A DNA stretch of 10,942 nucleotides from the NCBI GenBank assembly GCA_022712075.1, contig JALAHE010000138.1, forward strand, positions 1-10,942, read 5' to 3'. The position numbers and the translations under genes are program-made. Positions 5,181-10,942 of this stretch are shown piece by piece; the first letter of the stretch is position 1; every line of letters begins with the position of its first letter. Origin of the DNA: Galactobacter sp. (GTDB lineage: Bacteria > Actinomycetota > Actinomycetes > Actinomycetales > Micrococcaceae). A model generated the notes under the pieces. That model worked only from the letters and a program-made list of their open reading frames with translations. It did not search any database and was not told where the DNA came from.

Positions 5181-6796
5181 GCAAGCGTTCGCGACTCCTC
5201 ACCATCGCGGCGCTGAGCGCCGCGTCCCTCGCCCTGGGCGCGTGCGGCGCGCCCGCCGGCGCCATCTCCGACTGGGAACTGACGCCGGCCCAGCCGGCGG
5301 CCGTGTCCGACGTCGACCAGATCACCTGGGCCGTGCACGCCGAGCCCTACAGCCTCGACTACGCCTATGCCTTCGACTACCCGGACAACATGGTCCTGGC
5401 GAACGTGTGCGAGTCCCTGCTGCGCATGAAGCCGGACCTCTCGCTGGAACCCGGCCTCGCGACGTCGTTCTCCAATCCGACCCCAACCACCTGGGTCTAC
5501 GAGATCCGCGACGGGGTCACCTTCCACGACGGCTCCGAGCTCACGGCTGACGACGTGGTGGCCTCGCTGAGCCGCCACCTCGCCCCCGAGGTGGGCTCCT
5601 TCTGGTACTCCGTGTATCAAAACGTCGACTCGATCAAGAAGACCGGCCCGCGCCAGGTCACCGTGACCACGCGCGTGCCCGATAGCCAGTTCAACCTGGC
5701 CATGGGCAACTCCTCCGGCGTGATCGAGTCGGCCAAGACCCTCAAGGAGAAGGGCAAGGACTACGGCAACTCGACGGGCGGCGTGAACTGCACCGGCCCG
5801 TTCCAGTTCTCCAAGTGGACCTCGGGCGAGTCGATCAAGCTCACGCGCTACGACAACTACTGGCGCAAGGAGGGGCGCGCCCACAGCTCCGAGCTGGACT
5901 TCGTGTTCATGCCGGATGGCACGGCGCGCACCAACGCGCTCAAGGCCGGCGAGGTGGACGGCACGTGGATGGTGCCGCCGGAGGCCGTGCCGATCCTGCG
6001 CGCCGGCTCGGGCGGAGACGTCTTCTTCGGCACCAACGCCACCGTGAACTCGCTCGTAGTCTCCGACCTCAAGGGCCCGTTCGGTGACCTCAAGGTGCGC
6101 CAGGCCCTGGCCTACGCCCTGGATCGCGACGGCATCCTGCGCGCCGGCTACGGCGGCTACGGCGAGGTGACCGACGCGCTGACGACGCGCAGCGTGTGGC
6201 AGGGCGTCCCGAGCGCCTCGGTGGATGCGGCCTTCACGGGCCTGAACACCTACTCGCGCGACCTGGAGAAGGCCAAGGCCCTCATCAAGGAGGCCGGTGT
6301 CGAGGGCAAGGAGGTCGTCATCGCGACGGCGCCCATCTCCAACGACTTCACGGTCACGGCCCAGGCCACGGCGGATGCGCTGAACCAGATCGGCCTCAAG
6401 GCCACGATCAAGACGGTCACGCCCAACGCCTACACCACGCTGTTCTCCGACCCGAGCGCCCGCGAGGGCGTGGACCTCTTCTACACCTCCTGGTACCTCT
6501 CCAGCCCGGACGCCCTCGAGATGTACGGCGTGCTGCGCACCGGCGAGTTCTCCAACTACGGCGGCTGGGACGATCCGGCGTTCAACAAGGTCGTCAACGA
6601 GGCCACCGCCACGATGGACGCCGGCAAGCGCGCCACGCTGACGGCCCAGGCCCAGAAGATCGCCAACGAGCAGCTGCCGTGGATCCCGCTCTTCGCGCCG
6701 CCCACCACGGCCTACCTCTCCGACCGCCTCACCGGCCTCTCACCGTCCATCAACTTCATGTACGCACCGTGGGCCGCCGCCCTCGGCGCGCGCTGA
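5177..6796 (+). CDS. ABC transporter substrate-binding lipoprotein, family 5
   Basis: Encodes 539 residues, typical of family 5 (dipeptide/oligopeptide/nickel type) binding proteins. It has a lipoprotein signal peptide: basic MSKRSR, a hydrophobic core, and lipobox L20-G-A-C23. The mature protein would be anchored by Cys23 on the outer face of the membrane and hand its ligand to the permeases below. Family features include WVYEIRDGVTFHDGSELTAD (106-125), GTGPF-like GVNCTGPFQFSKW, VRQALAYALDRDGI in the middle, and LPWIPLFAPP near the C-terminus. The ATG overlaps the amidohydrolase stop (ATGA), so translation is probably coupled; there is no strong ribosome site. Ligand class is probably peptide-like or another amide, judged from the hydrolase partner. 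The family assignment does not prove peptide transport. Confidence 0.93.
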   Translation: MSKRSRLLTIAALSAASLALGACGAPAGAISDWELTPAQPAAVSDVDQITWAVHAEPYSLDYAYAFDYPDNMVLANVCESLLRMKPDLSLEPGLATSFSNPTPTTWVYEIRDGVTFHDGSELTADDVVASLSRHLAPEVGSFWYSVYQNVDSIKKTGPRQVTVTTRVPDSQFNLAMGNSSGVIESAKTLKEKGKDYGNSTGGVNCTGPFQFSKWTSGESIKLTRYDNYWRKEGRAHSSELDFVFMPDGTARTNALKAGEVDGTWMVPPEAVPILRAGSGGDVFFGTNATVNSLVVSDLKGPFGDLKVRQALAYALDRDGILRAGYGGYGEVTDALTTRSVWQGVPSASVDAAFTGLNTYSRDLEKAKALIKEAGVEGKEVVIATAPISNDFTVTAQATADALNQIGLKATIKTVTPNAYTTLFSDPSAREGVDLFYTSWYLSSPDALEMYGVLRTGEFSNYGGWDDPAFNKVVNEATATMDAGKRATLTAQAQKIANEQLPWIPLFAPPTTAYLSDRLTGLSPSINFMYAPWAAALGAR

Positions 6797-6824
6797 GCCC
6801 GGCGCCCCCAAGGAGGAATCCCTC

Positions 6825-7781
6825 GTGAACATCGTGCGTTCCGTCGGCGGAAAACTCGCCGGCCTCGTCCTGACGCTCTTCCTGGCGTCCCTGCTGGTCT
6901 TCTTCTCGCGCTTCCTGGTGCCGGGAGACCCGCTCTCCTTCCTGCTGCGCGGGCGCAAGCCAAGCCCGGAGGCCATCGCGGCCGTCACCGAGCAGTACGG
7001 GCTGAACCTGTCCCCGTGGGAGCAGTACCTCAAGTGGATCGGCGGGATCTTCATCGGCGACTTCGGCCGCTCCATGCAATACCGCCAGTCCGTCTCCGAG
7101 GTGCTGCTTGACCGCCTGCCCGTGACCCTGGGCCTCGTAATCATCGCCGGCCTGCTCATCACGGTCTTCGGCCTCGCCGCCGGCATCCTCGCCGCGGTCA
7201 AGCGCGGCACGTGGGTTGACCGCACCGTCGTCGTGACCCTCACGGCCTTCGGCGCCATCCCGTCCTTCGTGGCCGCTGTGGGCTTCATCGCCCTGTTCGC
7301 GGTGCAGCTGGGCTGGTTCCCGTCCTTCGGCTCAGGCGAGGGCTTCTGGGACACCATCCGTCACCTCATCCTTCCCTCCGCCGCCCTGGCCCTCGTCTAC
7401 GTGGTGCTCATCGGCAAGGTGACCCGCTCCGCCATGGTGGAGCAGCTCGGGCGGGAACACGTGGAGGTGGCGACCTCGCGCGGCCTGACCCAGGCCGCCG
7501 TCGTCCGCCGCCACGTGCTGCGCAACGCCGTGGGCCCCATCCTCACGGTCTCCGGCATGCTCGTCGCCGGCCTGCTGGTCTCCAGCTCCATCATCGAGTC
7601 GGCGTTCGGCCTCTCCGGCCTCGGCTCCCTCCTGGTGCAGTCGGTGGACCGGCTGGACTTCCCCGTGGTGCAGGCGATCGTGCTGCTGGTCGTGGCGGTC
7701 TTCGTGGCCGTCAACGCCGTGGTCGACCTGCTCCAGCCCCTTGTTGACCCCCGGACCGTGGCAGGAGCTGGTGCCCGATGA
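6825..7781 (+). CDS. ABC transporter permease, DppB/OppB type
   Basis: Encodes 318 residues with six membrane helices at about 11-32, 100-124, 134-160, 181-198, 237-258 and 279-303. FLVPGDPLSFLL (30-41) after the first helix is the DppB-type hallmark, and the large outer segment 42-95 fits this permease class. The cytoplasmic EAA loop that docks on the ATPase is at about 211-240 (EHVEVATSRGL, then RRHVLRNAVGPIL). The GTG start at 6825 is supported by AAGGAGG at 6810-6816, 8 bases upstream. This strong ribosome site opens after the only real gap (28 bases) in the operon. It pairs with the next gene product to form the channel. Substrate follows the binding protein and is unknown. Confidence 0.93.
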   Translation: MNIVRSVGGKLAGLVLTLFLASLLVFFSRFLVPGDPLSFLLRGRKPSPEAIAAVTEQYGLNLSPWEQYLKWIGGIFIGDFGRSMQYRQSVSEVLLDRLPVTLGLVIIAGLLITVFGLAAGILAAVKRGTWVDRTVVVTLTAFGAIPSFVAAVGFIALFAVQLGWFPSFGSGEGFWDTIRHLILPSAALALVYVVLIGKVTRSAMVEQLGREHVEVATSRGLTQAAVVRRHVLRNAVGPILTVSGMLVAGLLVSSSIIESAFGLSGLGSLLVQSVDRLDFPVVQAIVLLVVAVFVAVNAVVDLLQPLVDPRTVAGAGAR

Positions 7782-8686
7782 CCGCCCCCGTGATTTCAAA
7801 CGTCCCGGAGCCCAGCTCCGTGGAGCCCACGCCACACCGGCCGGCGCCGCGCGTGCGCTGGCGTACCCCGCGCTGGATGCGCGGAACGGTGCTCGTGTGG
7901 ATCGCCGCCGTGGTGCTGGCGGTGGCCGTGCTCTGCGCGGTCCTTGCACCCTGGCTCGCCCCCTACGATCCCGCCCGGATCGACCTCATGAACCAGTCCG
8001 CCTCGCCGAGCGCGGCGCACTGGTTCGGCACTGACTCGCTGGGCCGCGACATGCTCTCGCGCATGATGCACGGCGCCCGCACGGCGCTGCTCGGGCCCCT
8101 GCTGGTGGTCATCGGCTCCACGATCCTCGGCATGTTGCTTGGCCTGCTCGCCGCGTGGCGCGGCGGCTGGGTTGACGCGGTCCTGGCCCGCCTCTTCGAC
8201 CTGCTCTTCGCCTTCCCTGCGTTGCTCCTGGCGATCCTCGCCGTGGCGCTCTTCGGCAAAGGCCTCGTGGCCCCGGTCATCGCGATGGCCATCGCTTACG
8301 CGCCCATCGTGGCCCGCCTGACCCGCCAGCTCGTGCTCGCGGAGAAGCAGCGCGCCTACGTCAGCGCGTACCGCGTGCAGGGCTTCGGCGGCGGTTGGAT
8401 CGCCCTGAACCGCGTGCTGCCCAACGTCACGCCCGTGGTCGGCGCGCAGTCCACGCTGAACTTCGGCTACGTGCTGGCCGAGCTGGCCGGCCTGTCCTTC
8501 CTCGGCCTCGGCGTCCAGGCGCCGCAGTCCGACTGGGGCTCCATGATCAACGAGGCCCAGGTGGGCCTGCTGTCTGGGCATTACCTTCCGGCGATCATCC
8601 CGGCCGTGGCCGTGGTGCTCGTGGTGGTGGCCGTCAACATCCTCGGCGAGGAGTTCGCCGAGCGCATCGGAGGGAACAAGGCATGA
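7778..8686 (+). CDS. ABC transporter permease, DppC/OppC type
   Basis: Encodes 302 residues. A Pro-rich cytoplasmic N-terminus (1-35) is followed by six helices at about 36-59, 103-126, 138-160, 164-180, 223-243 and 271-290. HWFGTDSLGRDMLSRMMHGA (81-100) is the classic DppC-type motif after the first helix. The EAA loop lies near 193-220 (AYVSAYRVQGFGGGW, then NRVLPNVTPVV), and LAELAGLSFLGLGVQAPQSD (233-252) is also typical. The ATG overlaps the stop of the first permease gene by ATGA. AGGAG at 7763-7767 is 10 bases upstream, inside the preceding gene. It forms the transmembrane pore with the DppB-type subunit. Confidence 0.93.
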   Translation: MTAPVISNVPEPSSVEPTPHRPAPRVRWRTPRWMRGTVLVWIAAVVLAVAVLCAVLAPWLAPYDPARIDLMNQSASPSAAHWFGTDSLGRDMLSRMMHGARTALLGPLLVVIGSTILGMLLGLLAAWRGGWVDAVLARLFDLLFAFPALLLAILAVALFGKGLVAPVIAMAIAYAPIVARLTRQLVLAEKQRAYVSAYRVQGFGGGWIALNRVLPNVTPVVGAQSTLNFGYVLAELAGLSFLGLGVQAPQSDWGSMINEAQVGLLSGHYLPAIIPAVAVVLVVVAVNILGEEFAERIGGNKA

Positions 8687-10395
8687 GCCTGCTCGAGATC
8701 TCGCAGCTGACCATGGACCTGCCCGGCGGCAAGCGCCTGCTGCACGGCATCGACCTCATCGTGGAGCCCGGGCGCACCGTGGGCCTTGTGGGGGAGTCCG
8801 GCTCCGGCAAGTCCCTCACGGCCCGCACGGCGCTCGGCCTCTTCCCGGAGAAGGCGAAGCTCGGCGGTTCGGTCAAGGTGGACGGCACCGAGGTGCTCGG
8901 CCTGTCCGGTTCCGCGCTGCGCGCCCTGCGCCTCAACGATGTGGCGATGGTTTTCCAGGACCCGCGCGCCGGCATCAACCCCGTGCGCACCCTCGGCGAT
9001 CACCTCACCGAGGCCCTGCGCCTGGGCGAGGGCGTCTCCGGCGAGGCTGCCCGCAAGCGCGCCATGGAGCTCATGGAGGCAGTGCGCCTCCCGCGCCCGG
9101 ACAAGCACTTTCACCAGTACCCGCACGAGCTCTCCGGCGGCCAGCTGCAGCGCATCATGATCGCCGGCGCGCTCATGGGCAACCCGCGCCTGCTGGTCTG
9201 CGACGAGCCCACCACGGCGCTGGACGTCACCACGCAGGCGGAGATCGTGCGGCTGCTCGCCACGCTGCGCGACGAGCGCGGCATGGGCATGCTCTTCATC
9301 ACCCACGACCTCGGCCTCGCCGGCGCGCTGTGCGACGACGTGGTGGTCCTGGCCGGCGGTCGGGTCCAGGAGCGCGGCGACATGGCAGCGGTCCTCGCCA
9401 ACCCCTCCGCCCAGTACACCCAGCGCCTCGTCGCCGCGACGCCGTCGCTGCACCTGGATGACGCGGTGCCTGCCGCGGTCACGGGCGCTTCACTGCCCGA
9501 CGGCGCGGGGCCGGCCTCCGTGGCCGGGCGCCACGAGGCGGCGCCCGCCTCCCAGGTGGGCGCGCCCGAGGCGGGCCAAGGCACCTGGGCCGGGGACGGC
9601 GTCGTCGAGCCCTTGTTGCGCGTGGACGGCGTGCGCCGGACGTATGCCGTGCGCGGCAAGGATCCGGTGACCGCCGTGGCGGACGCGAGCTTCGTGATCC
9701 CGCGCGGCTCCGCGCTCGGCGTGGTGGGCGAGTCGGGCTCCGGCAAGTCGACGCTGGCCCGCATGGTCGTGGGCCTGGAGACGCCGGACGCCGGCACCAT
9801 CACGGTGGCCGGCAAGGACCGCACCGGGACGCCGCGCGGCCGCGAGGCGCGCCTCGCCCACGCGCGCAGCGTGCAGATGGTGTTCCAGGACCCGTACCTC
9901 TCGCTCGACCCGCGCATTCCGGTGCACCGGGCCGTGCGCGACGCCGCCTCGCTGCACGCCGACGGGCGCGACGCGGCCAAGGTCGCGACCGAGTTGCTTG
10001 ACCGCGTGGGCCTCACGCCCGAGCAGCAGCAGGCGCTGCCGCGCACGCTCTCGGGCGGCCAGCGCCAGCGCGTGGCGATGGCCAGGGCCCTCGCCGTGCA
10101 GCCCGAGCTGCTCGTGATGGACGAGGCGACGTCGGCGCTGGACGTGTCGGTGCAGGCGCAGGTGCTCCAGCTCGTGACCGAGCTGCGCGCCGAGCGCGGG
10201 CTCACGGTGCTCTTCATCAGCCACGACCTCGGCGTGGTGCGCCGCGTGTGCGACGAGACGCTCGTGCTGCGCCGCGGCGAGATCGTCGAGGCCGGGCCCA
10301 CGGCCGAGCTGCTGGATCACCCGGCCCACGAGTACACGCGGCTGCTGCTCGACTCGGTCCCGCGCCCGGACGCCGGCTGGCGCCTGGCCGGCTGA
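8683..10395 (+). CDS. Fused ABC transporter ATPase, DppD-DppF type
   Basis: Encodes 570 residues with two complete nucleotide-binding domains, which power the transporter by ATP hydrolysis. Domain 1 (about 1-255): Walker A GESGSGKS 37-44, Q-loop Q92, signature LSGGQLQR 150-157, Walker B LLVCDEPT 170-177, switch H208. Domain 2 (about 308-565): Walker A GESGSGKS 349-356, Q402, LSGGQRQR 456-463, LLVMDEAT 476-483, H514. A linker of about 50 residues (255-308), rich in Ala, Gly and Pro, joins them. Related transporters often have two separate genes (DppD, DppF); fused forms are well known in bacteria. Both halves keep all catalytic residues, so both ATP sites should work. ATG 8683 overlaps the permease stop (ATGA) and follows GGAGGG at 8669-8674. 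The open frame upstream to 8395 is out of frame inside the permease gene and was discarded. It is the last gene of the operon. Confidence 0.94.
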   Translation: MSLLEISQLTMDLPGGKRLLHGIDLIVEPGRTVGLVGESGSGKSLTARTALGLFPEKAKLGGSVKVDGTEVLGLSGSALRALRLNDVAMVFQDPRAGINPVRTLGDHLTEALRLGEGVSGEAARKRAMELMEAVRLPRPDKHFHQYPHELSGGQLQRIMIAGALMGNPRLLVCDEPTTALDVTTQAEIVRLLATLRDERGMGMLFITHDLGLAGALCDDVVVLAGGRVQERGDMAAVLANPSAQYTQRLVAATPSLHLDDAVPAAVTGASLPDGAGPASVAGRHEAAPASQVGAPEAGQGTWAGDGVVEPLLRVDGVRRTYAVRGKDPVTAVADASFVIPRGSALGVVGESGSGKSTLARMVVGLETPDAGTITVAGKDRTGTPRGREARLAHARSVQMVFQDPYLSLDPRIPVHRAVRDAASLHADGRDAAKVATELLDRVGLTPEQQQALPRTLSGGQRQRVAMARALAVQPELLVMDEATSALDVSVQAQVLQLVTELRAERGLTVLFISHDLGVVRRVCDETLVLRRGEIVEAGPTAELLDHPAHEYTRLLLDSVPRPDAGWRLAG

Positions 10396-10412
10396 CAGGC
10401 TGTTCAGTCCCC

Positions 10413-10454
10413 CGCGGCGGCGCCCACCCCCTGTGCGGGGTGGGGGCCGTCGCG
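10413..10454 (+). terminator. Terminator hairpin at the operon end
   Basis: Positions 10413-10430 pair with 10437-10454 around a 6-base loop (CTGTGC). The stem is 18 pairs with one G-G mismatch (10422/10445) and one G-T wobble (10417/10450); the inner 8 pairs, CCCACCCC with GGGGTGGG, are perfect. It starts 18 bases after the ATPase stop. No T-tract follows, as is common in high-GC actinobacteria. Confidence 0.75.
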
Positions 10455-10475
10455 CTGTCCGGCGTCCAGCGGTGG

Positions 10476-10481
10476 CACACT
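10476..10481 (+). promoter_or_regulatory. Likely -10 box for the DUF488 gene
   Basis: CACACT ends 6 bases before the ATG at 10488 (GTGCGC between). It keeps the A at position 2 and the final T, the most conserved bases of actinobacterial -10 boxes, but lacks the first T. No Shine-Dalgarno sequence is present, so a leaderless start is likely. An in-frame GTG at 10482 is an alternative but would lie before the expected transcript start. Confidence 0.45.
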
Positions 10482-10487
10482 GTGCGC

Positions 10488-10862
10488 ATGCCGAACTACC
10501 TCCTCGAGCGCGCCTACGAGGCGCCCGCCCCCACCGACGGCGCGCGCGTCCTCGTGGACCGGCTGTGGCCGCGCGGGATCAAGAAGGAGGCGCTCGACGC
10601 CGCGTGGTTGCGCGATGCCGCGCCGTCGCCGGAGCTGCGCAAGGCCTGGCACGCGGCGCCCGAAGAGCGGTGGGAGGACTTTGCGGGGCTCTATCGCTCC
10701 GAGCTCGAGGCGGCGGACGCCGCCGGTGCCGGGGCCATGGCCGAGGCCCTGGGCGAGCTGCGTTCCCTCGCGGTGGCCGGGACCGTCACGCTCGTGTTTG
10801 CGGCCAAGGATCTCGAGCGCAATCACGCCGCCGTGCTGCGGGAGTACCTGCTCTCGCACTGA
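10488..10862 (+). CDS. DUF488 family protein (YeaO-like)
   Basis: Encodes 124 residues, the normal length for the short YeaO-like branch of DUF488. Diagnostic stretches are VLVDRLWPRGIKKEAL (21-36), LRDAAPSPELRKAW (41-54), and TLVFAAKDLERNHAAVLREY (101-120), the usual C-terminal block. The family has no firmly established biochemical role; conserved Arg, Asp and His residues suggest a small-molecule or nucleic-acid ligand, but this is conjecture. It lies behind the operon terminator with its own -10 box, so it is probably independent of the transporter. The frame is open upstream to 10248 inside the ATPase gene; that extension is a shadow. Family call firm, function unknown. Confidence 0.9.
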   Translation: MPNYLLERAYEAPAPTDGARVLVDRLWPRGIKKEALDAAWLRDAAPSPELRKAWHAAPEERWEDFAGLYRSELEAADAAGAGAMAEALGELRSLAVAGTVTLVFAAKDLERNHAAVLREYLLSH

Positions 10863-10880
10863 CGATCACCTCGGCCGGGC

Positions 10881-10904
10881 GCGGCGATCGCCCTGGGGCG
10901 CCGC
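10881..10904 (+). terminator. Possible terminator after the DUF488 gene
   Basis: GCGGCG (10881-10886) can pair with CGCCGC (10899-10904) across a 12-base loop, 18 bases after the stop codon. The arms are short, the area is GC-rich enough for chance pairing, and no T-tract follows. The remaining bases to 10942 show no supportable gene. Confidence 0.25.
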
Positions 10905-10942
10905 TCGGCACCCACGCCACCGGGCGCCGTCGGGCCTTAGCC

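Noticed and set aside
6785..6806. A short stem GGCGC/GCGCC across the binding-protein stop codon, which could lower expression of the permeases.
   Set aside because: Only five pairs with a 12-base loop in a GC-rich region; too weak to call.
8395..8682. Upstream extension of the fused ATPase frame inside the second permease gene.
   Set aside because: The ATG at 8683 has a ribosome site, begins the ATPase domain correctly and overlaps the permease stop; the extension is Arg/Gly/Pro-rich and out of frame in a clear permease gene.
9111..10301. A 396-residue Ser/Arg-rich minus-strand open frame over the ATPase gene.
   Set aside because: Composition and position show it is the antisense shadow of the ATPase coding sequence.
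10931..10942. A TTA at 10937-10939 that could be the stop codon of a minus-strand gene entering from the right.
   Set aside because: Only one codon precedes it inside the window, so no coding evidence exists.

Overview
The window is very GC-rich bacterial DNA with dense, mostly short-spaced genes. It has GTG as well as ATG starts and several genes whose start lies 6-7 bases after a TANNNT-type -10 box (leaderless transcription). This suggests an actinobacterium, plausibly of the order Micrococcales. That placement is an inference from composition and gene style; no marker gene fixes the genus. I see no rRNA, tRNA, CRISPR array, insertion sequence or phage gene.

Left part (1-2630), small housekeeping-type genes in separate transcription units. 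A perfect 17-bp inverted repeat (1-40) sits behind a minus-strand SnoaL/NTF2-like protein (61-450). Next come a six-helix Pr6Pr-type membrane protein (551-1216, minus) and a zinc-dependent nucleoside/guanine-type deaminase (1250-1738, minus). A divergent GNAT acetyltransferase (1888-2304, plus) and an 83-residue two-helix membrane protein of unknown role (2375-2626, plus) follow.

Central part (2637-10395), the main item: a regulated uptake-and-hydrolysis cassette. A TetR-family repressor (2637-3317, minus) is divergent from a five-gene plus-strand operon. The operon encodes a YtcJ/NfdA-type amidohydrolase (3483-5180), a family 5 lipoprotein substrate-binding protein (5177-6796), two DppB/DppC-type permeases (6825-7781 and 7778-8686), and one protein carrying both ABC ATPases, DppD-like plus DppF-like (8683-10395). 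Three of the four junctions are 4-base ATGA overlaps. The intergenic region carries a good -35/-10 promoter whose TTGACA box lies inside a perfect GTCAAC-ACC-GTTGAC palindrome, with a second palindrome beside it. The simplest reading is that the transporter imports a peptide-like or N-acyl/N-formyl compound, the cytoplasmic amidohydrolase cleaves it, and TetR lifts repression when the compound or a product is present. The substrate cannot be read from the sequence.

Right end (10396-10942): an 18-bp GC-rich terminator hairpin closes the operon. It is followed by a small DUF488/YeaO-like gene (10488-10862) with its own leaderless-type promoter, then 80 bases with no recognisable gene.

Nothing here is a proven new system. 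The best candidates for follow-up are the operator/promoter region at 3369-3424, the substrate of the cassette, and the set of leaderless promoters.
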